Positions 25,659 to 35,262 of a stretch of DNA of 64,000 nucleotides are shown here, piece by piece; position 1 is the first letter of the stretch, and each line of letters opens with the position of its first letter. The stretch is taken from NCBI GenBank assembly GCA_037133395.1, contig JBAXOG010000002.1, positions 35,406 to 99,405 of the forward strand. The letters run 5' to 3'. A program made the position numbers and the translations under genes. The notes beneath the pieces were generated by a model, which worked only from the letters and a program-made list of their open reading frames with translations, had not been told where the DNA came from and did not search any database. The stretch is from CAIZQW01 sp037133395. GTDB lineage: Bacteria; Verrucomicrobiota; Kiritimatiellia; RFP12; UBA1067.

Positions 25659-28600
25659 TCAGAAGAACTTGATCATCGTGCCCTGCGCCTTACGCAGCAC
25701 AAGCGCATTGGGCTGCAATTCAAGATAATATTTGCCCGGCGCGTCCCCGAGGCGCGTCCACCCGGCCAGGTCCGACGCTGTCGCCGAACAGGAGGCGAAC
25801 GTGCACAGGGTGATGATCTTCGGCTGTACCGCGCCCGGCTGGAACGTGAGTTGAACCGTGGCCGCCGTCGGCAGCGACAGCGCGCCCGTGACAGCGACCA
25901 GGCTTTGCGTGACGGCGTTGCCGGTGCAGGCCAGCGTCGCTCCTGGCGCAAGCGTGAGCGCGGCAACCTTCAGTGTGCCCGGCGCCGACGGTACGCCACC
26001 GCAGATGACACCCTGTGCAGCGACCGACACAAGGCCCGTGACAACGCCCGTGCCGCCCAGCATCCCCGCGCTAACGGTCGTATTGTTGGTGTAGAGGTTG
26101 ACCCCGTTCAGGGCCATGAACCCCGTGCCGGTCTTGATAAGTTCTCTGGAACCGCTGAAAAAACCGCTGACCAGCAGGTCGATGCCGTTGGTCGCCCCAG
26201 GAGCCACGTTGAAAGTCACACCGCCTGCTTTCAAGAGAGCGACATACGGCGCGGAGATCACCGACGTGTTTACCCCTCCTGTGACCGCGACATTCTGGGC
26301 AAAACTCCAACTGCCGTTGACAGCATCGAGATAACCCGAGGCGCTGAGCGTCCCGCCGGCCAAGGTCAAGGGGCCGCATAAACCTGAGCAGACGCTGGCG
26401 GTGATGGCCATCACGCCGCCGGCATTGATCGTCACCGCCACATTGTTGCCTCCCATCAGGCTGTTGATGCGGTTCTCCTCGACACGTCCGCCGTTGTTGA
26501 CCACCAGAGACGAACCGCTGGCAAGCCTGCTGGCGTAATTGCCAGTCGCAGGATTCAAGACGCCACCATTGACGACGTACGTCCCCGTGTACGTATGCGT
26601 CCCGTTCAAGATGAGCGTTCCGGGACCGGTCTTGGTGATCGAGCCACCAGCCCCGCTGACGCCGTAGCTTGCCGTCTGGCTGCCGTAGAGGTTGTAGACC
26701 AGTGCGGCGTTGTTGGTGATGCCGCTGGCGAGGGAGCCGTCATGGCCTGTGGTCCCGTCTCCCAACTGCACGGTCCCGGTGGAGATTGTCATGCCGCCGC
26801 TGTGCGTGTTCGCGCCGGTGAGCGTCAGTTTGCCCGCGCCTGTCTTGTTGAGTGGCGAGCTTCCTGCGACCACCGCGCTGATGGTCACGCTCTTGTCCGC
26901 ACCCAGCGCACCGACATCGATGGTGGCGCTGCCGCTGTAGACGCCAAGTGTGAGGACATTGGTCGAAAAACCATTGTTATCCAGTGTCCAGCCCGCCGCC
27001 GTGCCAACGGCATCTGTGTCATTGAAGCGCAAATGCCCGACGGTCCTGGGCGAATCCAGATGGACACTCGTGTCCGTCGTGATATCCAGCGTCGAGAAAT
27101 CGTTGGTGCTGCCGATCCCATACCCGATGGCATTGTTCTGCCAATTAGCGGCCGTGCTCCAGTTGCCGCTTGCGAGTGAGGTCCAAACAGCAGCCGCTAC
27201 GATGTCCGCTTTCAGGCCGGCAGGCTGCGTCAGGGAATAGTTGGGGTTGTCGAGGGTTGAGGTGGAGGTCACGTCCTTGCCGGTGCCGGGCATTGCGTCA
27301 GCGAATTGAGCGGACAGGGTCAGCGTCACCGTGTCACCGCTGAGCACTCCCGAAGAGAGCGTGCCGGTAAGAGGGGCAATCGCGGTGCCGTCATAGAATT
27401 TGTTACTCGTCGCAGCTCCGTTGATGGTCAGCGCAATCCGGACTACCGTTTGGGTGCTCAAGGCAGCCGAAACGCTGTCTGCAAAATTGTTGTCGCCGGC
27501 ATACACCGCGACGATGTTGGCGTGGCTGCCGGCCGTGAGTGCGTTCAGCGCCGGCGTGATGGTGCAGATGCCGTTCTCACCGGTGACCAGTGTATGGCTG
27601 CCCAGAACCGTGCCTGCAGCGCCGCCGTCTTTCAAGAAGAAGACAAGACCCGTGGGCACCGTGGGCGAGTTCGGCGTGACCGCGATGTCAAAGGAGAGGG
27701 AGTCGCCATAGGTCGTGTTCTCCGCAGTGCCGAGATGACGCGTCACCGCAACTGTGGAGGGAATCGCCGCAGCCGCGACGATCAGGTTGACCTGACCGCC
27801 GCTGACCTCGATTCTTGCCGTCCCTCCACTGACCACGCCCGAATTGTTAAGGAGGAGATTCGTGGTGGCGCCACGCATCGGCGTGCCCGCGATGCTGCCG
27901 CTGGTCTGCGAGATGAGCCGATACGTCCCGGCGCCCAGCCGCGCGATGCTCAGGATGTTCACGGTGATGACGCCATTCAGCGTCAAGGAACCCTGCGAAA
28001 CCGTCAGCGCCGGGCTGGCCGTGTCACCGGAATACGTCGCCGGGGTGAAATCCAGAGTGACCGCCTGCGAGCCGAGACTGACGGTCGTGCCGCCTTTGAG
28101 CACGGCAGGGGCTGCGGCGGTGCCGCTGGCGCGCAGGATGGTGTTGGTGCTCAGAGTATAGGTGCTGAAAGCCGAGACATCATTGGTCGCCCCTGCGGCA
28201 ATGGCAATGCGGGCCGAGTTGCTGATCGAACCGCTGCTGGCGATGGTGAGCGTGCCATTGCTGATGACCGTGGCCCCGTTATAGGTGCTGGTGCCTGAGA
28301 GCGTCAGCGTGCCTCCGCCGAGCTTGGTCAGCCCACCGTCGGTGCCGGGGCCCGCGTGTTCCAACACCTGGCTGATCCCAATGTTTTTTCCGTTGGAGTC
28401 GAGGACCGCCCCGTTGGTGCTGACGTAGGCGTGGGTCAGTCTGGACATGAAGTTCGCCTGGGTATTACCAGCTTTAAGGGTACCGCCGTTAAACGTCAAA
28501 TTATTTGTACCGTAAGTATTATTTGTCACGATCCCACCGACGGTCAAGGTTCCTCCACTGCCGAGGTTATAGGCAAACGTTTTCGTTGCTGATGCACTGT

Positions 28601-29219
28601 GCGTACTGCCGATAACAAGATTCCCGGTGATAGATACCGTGCTCACGCCGCCTGTCTGGTTGAACGTGGCATCAGCAACGCCGGTATTAGCTTGTGAGAA
28701 AAACCCGACCTGAAGCTTGCCCGTAATCGTTACCGTGCCACCGCTCAGGTTCCATGCATCAGATTGACCGCTGCCCGTGTAATTGCAGCCCAAGGTGGCA
28801 TCCGAGCCGACACTGACCGCGCCGCCGCTTTGGTTGAACGTCCCACCCCGGCTTTCGCCGACGTTAAAGACGGTGTTCAACGTCAGCGAACCGCCGGTCA
28901 TATTCAAAGTCCCCGGCAGGGTGTTGTTGCCGCCAATGCTGGAATGGCCGATGCCGCAGGCATTGATCGTATAGGAGTCGCCTGCCTGCAGCGTGACGGT
29001 GTAGCCACGGGCTACGTAAGCGTAGTCGTTGGGCGTGCTGGGAGGCGTCGTGCCTCCATTGGCAGTCCAGGTCGTAGCTTTATTCCAGAGGTCGTTGGCA
29101 TTCGAATAGGGATAAGCCGCGCCTACCGCCTCCGCATGCCACATCGCTGTCGCCAGACCTACGAGCAGTGTCAAAGTCCTGACGCTATGTTTAATTGCGT
29201 TTTGCCTGTTTCTGTTCAT
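25659..29219 (-). CDS. Autotransporter-associated beta-strand repeat protein with YDG/Ig-like domains
   Basis: A 1186-residue exported, Gly/Thr/Ser-rich protein with signal peptide (about 1-34). Many short repeats of the type LTKLGGGTLTLSG-TSTYNGATV, followed by S-G-T-L, are the autotransporter-associated beta-strand (PATR) motif, forming a beta-helix. Around residues 490-590 is an Ig-like repeat (VTRHLGTAENTTYGDSLSF), and around 600-680 a YDG/MBG-type domain (SNKFYDGTAIAPLTGTL). There is no C-terminal beta-barrel and no PEP-CTERM anchor; the end reads ALVLRKAQGTMIKFF. Such proteins are common in PVC bacteria and are likely surface or extracellular adhesins. It lies between the LacI gene (15 bases) and the three-module enzyme, so it may hold the glycan substrate. 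Confidence 0.8.
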   Translation of the reverse strand: MNRNRQNAIKHSVRTLTLLVGLATAMWHAEAVGAAYPYSNANDLWNKATTWTANGGTTPPSTPNDYAYVARGYTVTLQAGDSYTINACGIGHSSIGGNNTLPGTLNMTGGSLTLNTVFNVGESRGGTFNQSGGAVSVGSDATLGCNYTGSGQSDAWNLSGGTVTITGKLQVGFFSQANTGVADATFNQTGGVSTVSITGNLVIGSTHSASATKTFAYNLGSGGTLTVGGIVTNNTYGTNNLTFNGGTLKAGNTQANFMSRLTHAYVSTNGAVLDSNGKNIGISQVLEHAGPGTDGGLTKLGGGTLTLSGTSTYNGATVISNGTLTIASSGSISNSARIAIAAGATNDVSAFSTYTLSTNTILRASGTAAAPAVLKGGTTVSLGSQAVTLDFTPATYSGDTASPALTVSQGSLTLNGVITVNILSIARLGAGTYRLISQTSGSIAGTPMRGATTNLLLNNSGVVSGGTARIEVSGGQVNLIVAAAAIPSTVAVTRHLGTAENTTYGDSLSFDIAVTPNSPTVPTGLVFFLKDGGAAGTVLGSHTLVTGENGICTITPALNALTAGSHANIVAVYAGDNNFADSVSAALSTQTVVRIALTINGAATSNKFYDGTAIAPLTGTLSSGVLSGDTVTLTLSAQFADAMPGTGKDVTSTSTLDNPNYSLTQPAGLKADIVAAAVWTSLASGNWSTAANWQNNAIGYGIGSTNDFSTLDITTDTSVHLDSPRTVGHLRFNDTDAVGTAAGWTLDNNGFSTNVLTLGVYSGSATIDVGALGADKSVTISAVVAGSSPLNKTGAGKLTLTGANTHSGGMTISTGTVQLGDGTTGHDGSLASGITNNAALVYNLYGSQTASYGVSGAGGSITKTGPGTLILNGTHTYTGTYVVNGGVLNPATGNYASRLASGSSLVVNNGGRVEENRINSLMGGNNVAVTINAGGVMAITASVCSGLCGPLTLAGGTLSASGYLDAVNGSWSFAQNVAVTGGVNTSVISAPYVALLKAGGVTFNVAPGATNGIDLLVSGFFSGSRELIKTGTGFMALNGVNLYTNNTTVSAGMLGGTGVVTGLVSVAAQGVICGGVPSAPGTLKVAALTLAPGATLACTGNAVTQSLVAVTGALSLPTAATVQLTFQPGAVQPKIITLCTFASCSATASDLAGWTRLGDAPGKYYLELQPNALVLRKAQGTMIKFF

Positions 29220-29234
29220 TCCTGATTCCTTCTT

Positions 29235-30341
29235 TTACCCGGTTATCCGGGTTTTTACCTGAGATTTCCGTAACGTACTCACGTTCATCGCACACGTGCT
29301 TTCCCTGACAACAGGGATCGGCTCATAAATCGTATCCGACACCTCTTTTTTGTCCATCAACTCAAAGATCATCCGCGCCGCAGTCGCGCCGATTTCCGAA
29401 AGCGGCTGCCCCAGCGTAGTCAAAGGCGGGTTGCACATCTCCGACATGTTGGCGTTGTCATACCCGACGACAGAAAAATCCTTGGGCACGCGCACCCCTG
29501 CAGCCGCCAACTGGTTCATGACGCCGATTGCGACATAGTCACAGAAACACGTCGCCGCCGTGAACCCGCCGTGACGCAGTTGGTCAACCGCAGGCTTGAC
29601 GAGGCGGGTGTAGTCGAGTCCCACCATGGTTTGGGCATCATAATCGATCACCTGTGGCATCAATCCCGCTTCGCACATGGCCCGCTCATAGCCCTGTGCG
29701 CGCTGCAAAGCATCGGCGTGCGTACCGGGCAATTCGCGGTCCAGGTACGCGCTGTGCGTCACGTGGGCAATCCGCGTATGCCCCAACTCCAGCAGATGTT
29801 GTGTGGCCAGATATCCCGCCCTGTCTTCATCAGTCATGACCACCGGCACGTCCGGATAAATGCGGCGATAGAGTTGCACGACGGGAACACCCTTTTTGCG
29901 GAGATCCGCCACGCGCTTGTGATTGGCTCCGTCCGGCGCTTCCGGCGCGCCCGCGATGATGAGTCCGTCCACCCGCCGATCCAGCGCGAAATCAAGATGC
30001 CGGGACTGGTCATCAGCCCAGCTCCCGTCATAATAGGTCAGCAGCGAATAGTCGCGGTCGCGCAATACCGTCTCGATGCCCTTGATCGTGTCCAGCGCGA
30101 AGACGAAATACGACTCGCGTCCTAGCAGGGCGATGAGATGGGACTTCTTCATCGACAGGCTGCGACCCAAAGGATTCGGGCTGTATCCTAGTTTCGCCGC
30201 GATTTTCAGTACGCGCTTGCGCGTCTCTTCGCTCACGCCGATCTTGCCCTTACGCCCAGAGAACGCTACAGAAACAGCAGCATTGGAAACACCCGCCTGC
30301 CGCGCGATTTCAGCCATATCCACTTCTTTTCCAAATTTCAT
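29235..30341 (-). CDS. LacI-family transcriptional regulator
   Basis: A 368-residue regulator. The N-terminal helix-turn-helix reads DMAEIARQAGVSNAAVSVAF with the hinge helix LGYSPNPLGRSLS; the C-terminal half is a periplasmic-binding-protein-like sugar sensor (VDGLIIAGAPEAPDG, HTRIAHVTH, FSVVGYDNANMSEM). The start ATG at 30341 is 15-60 bases from two inverted palindromic operators, suggesting autoregulation and control of the divergent MFS gene. It heads the minus-strand glycan operon. The inducer is probably a mono- or disaccharide released by the downstream enzymes. Confidence 0.9.
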   Translation of the reverse strand: MKFGKEVDMAEIARQAGVSNAAVSVAFSGRKGKIGVSEETRKRVLKIAAKLGYSPNPLGRSLSMKKSHLIALLGRESYFVFALDTIKGIETVLRDRDYSLLTYYDGSWADDQSRHLDFALDRRVDGLIIAGAPEAPDGANHKRVADLRKKGVPVVQLYRRIYPDVPVVMTDEDRAGYLATQHLLELGHTRIAHVTHSAYLDRELPGTHADALQRAQGYERAMCEAGLMPQVIDYDAQTMVGLDYTRLVKPAVDQLRHGGFTAATCFCDYVAIGVMNQLAAAGVRVPKDFSVVGYDNANMSEMCNPPLTTLGQPLSEIGATAARMIFELMDKKEVSDTIYEPIPVVRESTCAMNVSTLRKSQVKTRITG

Positions 30342-30356
30342 AATGGCACCAAATTA

Positions 30357-30402
30357 TATTAATCGGTTAATATAGTCAAACCAAAATATTAACCGATTAA
30401 TA
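30357..30402. promoter_or_regulatory. Two LacI-type operators in divergent promoter region
   Basis: TATTAATCGGTTAATA (30357-30372) and TATTAACCGATTAATA (30387-30402) are exact reverse complements of each other. Each is a near-perfect palindrome around a central CG, the classic LacI-family operator form. Centre-to-centre spacing is 30 bases, about three helical turns, suited to cooperative binding. They sit between the LacI start (30341) and the MFS start (30485). Confidence 0.8.
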
Positions 30403-30484
30403 TTTTTTTTACTCTTCACGGTTTGACCTTGTCAAATCCCGGCGGTGTCGTCATACTTACCGAACAACTTCCGAGGGCTCTGAA

Positions 30485-31744
30485 ATGGATCCTGACACTC
30501 CCAACAGCGAACCCGCGCGCAGTCTTCGCCTCTCCATTGTCGAGGGCGCGTTCTATTCAGCGCACGTCGCCATCGTCAACGGCGCGCTGCTGACTGGGTA
30601 TGCCCTCTTGCTGGGGGCGAATGACTTTCAGCTCGGCCTGCTGACCGGCATGGGGACGCTGGCCACGCTCGGCAGCGTTGTGGGTGCTCGGCAACTTGGC
30701 CGCCGGGGACGCCGCAAGCCGATGATGCTGGAGGCGCTGACGCTCAGCCGCGCGATTTGGCTCACACTCTGCCTGCTGCCGTTCCTTCCCCTACCCGCAG
30801 ACTCGCGCATCGCCCTGCTTCTCGCCGTCGTTCTGGTCGCCGCCACAGCGGCGCAATATGCGGACACGGGCTGGATGTCCTGGATGACAGACCTCGTCCC
30901 GCCCCCGATCCGGGGACGTTACTTCAGTTGGCGCAGTTCCATTCTCGGGGCCGTCGGCATGCTGTCCGGCTGCGGCGCGGGGTGGGCATACGACCGGCTG
31001 AAACTGACAGCCGGTGCGGAGCGCGCCTTTCTCCCCATTTTGCTCTTCTCTTTAACCTGTGCCGCACTTTCGACCGTCATCTTCGCCCGCCTGTGGGAGC
31101 CGCCGCTGCACGGGGAGCGCCCCTTGACGCTGCGTCACGCGTTGCGCCTGCCGCTGCTTCACGGGCCGTTCAGACAACTGCTGATTGTCTGCGGACTCTG
31201 GGCGCTGGCCACAGGAGTTGCCGCGCCTTTCTTCCAGCCGCAGATGATTAAAAACCTTCACATGTCTTATGCCGCCATCGGCCTGTATGCCGCCGTAGCT
31301 GGAGTCGTAACCCTCGCGGCACAGCCGCTCTGGGGTCACCTCATTGACCGCATCGGCAACCGTCCGGTTCTGATGATGAACATCATCGGCGTGACGGGCT
31401 TGCCCTTTCTTTGGCTACTAGCGCGGCCGGACTTCCTTCTGCCAATCTGGATCGATGCCATTCTCACCGGGATCTTCTGGCCGGGCATTCTCCTGACCAC
31501 CTTCAACTTGGTCATGCACACCGCACCGCAAGAAAACCGATCCGCCTATCTCGCCGCCTACCGGCTGGTGACGGGGCTTATCGCCTTTGCCGGAGCGCTG
31601 CTCGGCGGCGGAATCGCCTACCTCCTGCGCGACTTCACCCTACACGTCGCCGGCCTGTGCCTAGTGAACTTCCACATCCTCTTCATACTGTCCTGCATCG
31701 GACGCCTCACGATCTGGCCGTTTGTGCGGAAATTACGAGAATAA
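30485..31744 (+). CDS. MFS transporter, probable sugar/oligosaccharide importer
   Basis: A 419-residue, 12-helix major facilitator protein. The first helices read VNGALLTGYALLLGANDF and GLLTGMGTLATLGSVVGARQ; the conserved cytoplasmic loop after helix 2 is LGRRGRRKPMMLEAL. The central loop and GHLIDRIGNRPVLMMNIIG mark the second half repeat. GAGGG precedes the ATG at suitable distance. It is transcribed divergently from the LacI regulator across two operators and would import products of the neighbouring glycosidases. Sequence pattern recalls MFS carriers common in Verrucomicrobia sugar loci; the substrate is inference. Confidence 0.85.
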   Translation: MDPDTPNSEPARSLRLSIVEGAFYSAHVAIVNGALLTGYALLLGANDFQLGLLTGMGTLATLGSVVGARQLGRRGRRKPMMLEALTLSRAIWLTLCLLPFLPLPADSRIALLLAVVLVAATAAQYADTGWMSWMTDLVPPPIRGRYFSWRSSILGAVGMLSGCGAGWAYDRLKLTAGAERAFLPILLFSLTCAALSTVIFARLWEPPLHGERPLTLRHALRLPLLHGPFRQLLIVCGLWALATGVAAPFFQPQMIKNLHMSYAAIGLYAAVAGVVTLAAQPLWGHLIDRIGNRPVLMMNIIGVTGLPFLWLLARPDFLLPIWIDAILTGIFWPGILLTTFNLVMHTAPQENRSAYLAAYRLVTGLIAFAGALLGGGIAYLLRDFTLHVAGLCLVNFHILFILSCIGRLTIWPFVRKLRE

Positions 31745-31760
31745 GGGACAGACATGGTAT

Positions 31761-31810
31761 GCATAAGGTGTGGCAGTCATTCCTGTCTGCCCTTGATTGC
31801 ACAGACAGAG
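31761..31810 (-). repeat. Inverted copy of the GGCAGACA-hairpin repeat
   Basis: Read on the minus strand, TCTGTCTGTGCAATCAAGGG-type text followed by GCAGACAGGAATGACTGCCACACCTTATG (in two parts) matches the core of the repeats at 15965-16082 and 17545-17657. The arms carry one mismatch. It lies just after the MFS gene at the right side of the glycan island. Confidence 0.55.
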
Positions 31811-31878
31811 ATCGCCGTATTCAGCAGAGCCCGTGCTTGAAACGAGAGCGAAGCGTCAATGCCTGCGCCACCATGCAC

Positions 31879-32655
31879 CTATCGGCGCATGGTCATGGAG
31901 AAGACATACTGGTCGTAGCGATAGACACCGCGGACAAACTCAATCGGCTGTGCGGAACTACGCTGATAGGTCAAGCGTTCAATAATCAAGACTGTCTCAT
32001 CGACGGGGATGTTCAGCATCTTCGCCTCATCAGCAGTTGCCTTGCCTGCACGAATGGACTCTACACCGTGGCTGATGTGAATGCCATACTTGTTCTCAAG
32101 AATCTGATAGAGCGAATGTGAAAAGTCCTCTTCCTCCGAAATACCCAGGCTTTCCGGCAATTCCGAAGTCAGATACACCAGCGGAAAACACTGGTTATGT
32201 CCGCGCAAACGTCTCAGGAGCAATGTGCGCTCACCTTTCTTCAACCCAAGCTGTTTGGCAAGCATCGAGGCTGGCTGATGATATTTCACATCGATGATTT
32301 CCGTAAGCGCCGTCTTTCCCTTGATTTGCAACTCTTCCGTGAAACTCTTCATACGGCCAAGATCTTCGGTCAGAGGCGTGCCAATCACGCGGGTCCCCAG
32401 CGCAGCACGACGTTCAATGATGCCTTTGTTGATCAGACTGTCATACGCTTTGCGCACCGTCGCCCGGCTCAAGCCAAAGCGTTCGACCAATTCGAGCTCG
32501 CCCGGCAAGAGACTGCCAATCGTACACCGCTGACGAATGCGATCATGCAATGCATTTTCGAGTTGCTTCCACAAGGGGGCTTCCGACAGAATTGAAAAGT
32601 CCAATGCTTCGCCAGGTTTGAAAAGAACGACTGGTTTTTCTCGTGTCCGTGCCAT
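31879..32655 (-). CDS. GntR-family (HutC/UTRA) transcriptional regulator
   Basis: A 258-residue regulator with an N-terminal winged helix (FGLSRATVRKAYDSLINKGI) and a C-terminal UTRA ligand-binding domain (from about residue 110, ending YRYDQYVFSMTMRR). UTRA domains bind small sugars or sugar phosphates. It begins nine bases after the sulfatase stop codon, so the two form an operon. Its last ~150 bases are duplicated as a remnant at 19600-19762; the two copies bracket the glycan island. Confidence 0.9.
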   Translation of the reverse strand: MARTREKPVVLFKPGEALDFSILSEAPLWKQLENALHDRIRQRCTIGSLLPGELELVERFGLSRATVRKAYDSLINKGIIERRAALGTRVIGTPLTEDLGRMKSFTEELQIKGKTALTEIIDVKYHQPASMLAKQLGLKKGERTLLLRRLRGHNQCFPLVYLTSELPESLGISEEEDFSHSLYQILENKYGIHISHGVESIRAGKATADEAKMLNIPVDETVLIIERLTYQRSSAQPIEFVRGVYRYDQYVFSMTMRR

Positions 32656-32664
32656 ACTGTTTTC

Positions 32665-34137
32665 CTACTCTTTCCGGCGCACTGGCGCCTTACGATACGA
32701 TGATTCCTTGGGCCAAGTCTTGGGATCGGCATACACGTTTTCTGTATCCTTCAATTCCTTCTGCAATTTGGCAAGTTCCTTCTTCAACTCCGCAACAATG
32801 GACTGCGTTTCCGGCTTGTCGTAGATATTGATAAGTTCCGCCGGATCTTTCACCAAGTCATAACATTCCCATTGATCCTTGCCATCAAAGTAAATAAGCT
32901 TATATGTGGCGGTACGCACGCCATAGTGACGAGCTGTATTATGGTCGCCCGGCGAGTGGTAGTAACGGTAGTACATGCTTGTACGCCACTGAGCAGGCGT
33001 TGTCCCGTCGAACAAGGGCGTGAGGCTGACGCCCTGCATCTCTTCAGGAACTTTTTCCCCGGCCAGCATCAAGAACGTCGGGGCAAAATCGCAATTCACG
33101 CAGATTGCATCTTGAACCAATCCGGGCCTAATCCCTTTACCCCAGCGTACCAGGAAGGGCATTTTGATGCTCTCTTCATACATAAACCGCTTGTCATACA
33201 TTCCATGGTCGCCGAGGAAGAACCCTTGGTCGCTGGTATAAATAACCACGGTATCATCAAGGATGCCTTCCTGCTCAAGAGCCTTTAGGACTTCACCCAT
33301 GCTCTCATCAATGCTTTCGATGCAGGCTAGGTAGTCCTGCATGTAACGCTGATAACACCAACGTGTGCGCGCATCACCTGTCAAACCCTCGGGGTACGGA
33401 TCCTTTACATCACGTTTGTGCAGGTCACGTGCAATGCTCTGCTTCTGTTCACGGATGGCATCGCTTCGCCCGGTATAGGTGTCAAAGAGCGTACCGGGTT
33501 CGGGTATCGTCTTGGCGCGCCATTTCTTGGCGAGCCGCTCATTCGGATCCCAGGGACGATGTGGCGCCTTATGATGCATCATCATGAAGAAGGGCTTGTC
33601 TTTCGGACGGGCCTTGATGTCAGCGATCACTAACCTCGTCACCACCTCCGTCGCATACTCCCCTTGATATTTTTTAGAGCCGTCCTTTGTGTAAAGGACC
33701 GGATCATGGTATTCTCCCTGTCCCGGGAAGACCTCCCAGTGGTCAAAGCCCTGCGGATCAGTCCCCAGATGCCACTTGCCGATCATCGACGTATAATAGC
33801 CAGCCTTCTGCATCCGATGCGCAACTGTAACCTTGTTCGTGTCGATCGAATTGAAAACCGGCACCCCATTAATATGACTGTATTGCCCAGTCAAGATAGT
33901 CGCACGACTCGGTGTGCAGATCGAGTTGGCTGCAAAGACATGATTAAATTTGATGCCCTCTTTTGCCAGCCGGTCAAGATTGGGTGTCTGGATCAGTTTA
34001 CCACTGTAAGCACTGATGGCATGAGCGGCATGGTCATCCGACATCACATATAAAATATTTGGTCGTTGCGGAGCTGCCATAGCGATCACCGAAACGCAAC
34101 TCCATGCAACCGACCATAATCCGCGATACAACTCCAT
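32665..34137 (-). CDS. Secreted sulfatase (S1 family, formylglycine type)
   Basis: A 490-residue arylsulfatase-family enzyme. The ATG at 34137 (ribosome-binding site AAAGGA) gives a signal peptide ending near MAAPQ. The active-site motif CTPSRATILTG (Cys to formylglycine) lies near residue 75; the metal-site region YVMSDDHAAHA comes before it, and GKWHLGTDPQGF and YTSDQGFFLGDHGMYDKR complete the family pattern. It removes sulfate esters from polysaccharides in the periplasm or outside; the subfamily is uncertain. Maturation needs a formylglycine-generating or anaerobic enzyme not found in this window. It is followed by the GntR gene. Confidence 0.9.
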   Translation of the reverse strand: MELYRGLWSVAWSCVSVIAMAAPQRPNILYVMSDDHAAHAISAYSGKLIQTPNLDRLAKEGIKFNHVFAANSICTPSRATILTGQYSHINGVPVFNSIDTNKVTVAHRMQKAGYYTSMIGKWHLGTDPQGFDHWEVFPGQGEYHDPVLYTKDGSKKYQGEYATEVVTRLVIADIKARPKDKPFFMMMHHKAPHRPWDPNERLAKKWRAKTIPEPGTLFDTYTGRSDAIREQKQSIARDLHKRDVKDPYPEGLTGDARTRWCYQRYMQDYLACIESIDESMGEVLKALEQEGILDDTVVIYTSDQGFFLGDHGMYDKRFMYEESIKMPFLVRWGKGIRPGLVQDAICVNCDFAPTFLMLAGEKVPEEMQGVSLTPLFDGTTPAQWRTSMYYRYYHSPGDHNTARHYGVRTATYKLIYFDGKDQWECYDLVKDPAELINIYDKPETQSIVAELKKELAKLQKELKDTENVYADPKTWPKESSYRKAPVRRKE

Positions 34138-34323
34138 ATTATAATCCTTTTTTTGACCCAAAGAATGACCAAATGGTATCACATCTCATGAATAAAAGTG
34201 AATGTCCATTTTTAATCACGGCTTTTTCTTTTAGCTTCGACTTAAAATCCCGGCACAAATCGAATATTGCAAGAGCATACAGCCCCTGTTTTTAACTTTT
34301 AATTTAAGAAATTACCCCTTCGT

Positions 34324-35262
34324 TTATTTCCAACGATCGCCTTGAAGGGTTGTAGCTGGTACCGCAAAGACTGTTCCATGCCGAATACCTTTGGGCAACG
34401 ACACGGCAACAGGCTTGAAGGTCTTGAAATCTGTTGTCTCCACCGCCCCATAGCCACCCTTGTTGTATTGGTCATAATAGACAAGCCAGTGGTCGCCAAC
34501 ATGGATAACAGAAGGGCCTTCAGCCCAAGCTTCTTTGTTATTCGTAAAGGGCGTTTCAGCCTTTGCCCATGGACCGTCAAAGCCTCTTTCGGACCAGACC
34601 ACGCACAGATTTTTCGCTACCACAGGCGCGCGCGTTTCATCCTTCACAACCAGTCCATACTTGCCTTCCTTCTTGAAGAGGAAGGCATCAATCACATTGA
34701 ATCCTCCATTATAAAAAAGACGTTTAGGGGACCAGTTCACAAAATCCTTTGATGTCGCCACATAGATACGGTGGTTATGTCCGCCATCTGCAGCGACCTG
34801 TGTCTCAGGAAAGAGACCTTCAATGGTTGTGGACCAGATCACCACATACTGCTGCGAAGCATCGTCATAGAAAATTTCCGGAGCCCAGGTATTCCGGGCT
34901 TTGGGCTCATCGCGATTGACCTCTACATACGCCTGTTCGGACCAGTCGAGCAGATTCGTTGAGGATGCCGCGCCAAACCCTTTGTCCTTCCACGAGGAGG
35001 TCCAAACCATGCGATAAACGCCGCCAGGACCGCGACAGATGCTCGGATCGCGCGTCAACTTCCCGCCGACCTTCGGCTCCATGACAGGCTTGCCGCCATT
35101 GACCTCGCGCCAGTTCAACGCATCCTCACTCACCGCTAAATAGACGCCCTTTTCTCCGTTGCTACGAAAAAAACTGAACACATATTGCTGTGGTGCAACC
35201 TCCGCACAAAATCCATATAGTGCACACCCAACGACCATGCTCATCAATAAACCTTGTTTCAT
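34324..35262 (-). CDS. GH43-like five-bladed beta-propeller glycosidase candidate
   Basis: A 312-residue exported protein (signal peptide about 1-20). Blade repeats of the type S.D...W and acidic motifs are visible: KLTRDPSICRGPGGVYRMVW (Asp), NTWAPEIFYDDASQQYVVIW (Glu), DAFLFKKEGKYGLVVKDE (Asp) and EAWAEGPSVIHVGDHWLVYY (Glu). This spacing fits the GH43/GH62/GH117-type propeller fold, where three acidic residues form the active site. The substrate is probably an arabinose-, xylose- or galactose-containing glycan. It lies 186 bases upstream of the sulfatase on the same strand. Confidence 0.7.
   Translation of the reverse strand: MKQGLLMSMVVGCALYGFCAEVAPQQYVFSFFRSNGEKGVYLAVSEDALNWREVNGGKPVMEPKVGGKLTRDPSICRGPGGVYRMVWTSSWKDKGFGAASSTNLLDWSEQAYVEVNRDEPKARNTWAPEIFYDDASQQYVVIWSTTIEGLFPETQVAADGGHNHRIYVATSKDFVNWSPKRLFYNGGFNVIDAFLFKKEGKYGLVVKDETRAPVVAKNLCVVWSERGFDGPWAKAETPFTNNKEAWAEGPSVIHVGDHWLVYYDQYNKGGYGAVETTDFKTFKPVAVSLPKGIRHGTVFAVPATTLQGDRWK

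Noticed and set aside
23674..28298. Several 200-330-codon plus-strand frames opposite the three-module enzyme and the beta-strand repeat protein
   Set aside because: High GC leaves antisense frames open; no domain or ribosome-binding site supports them.
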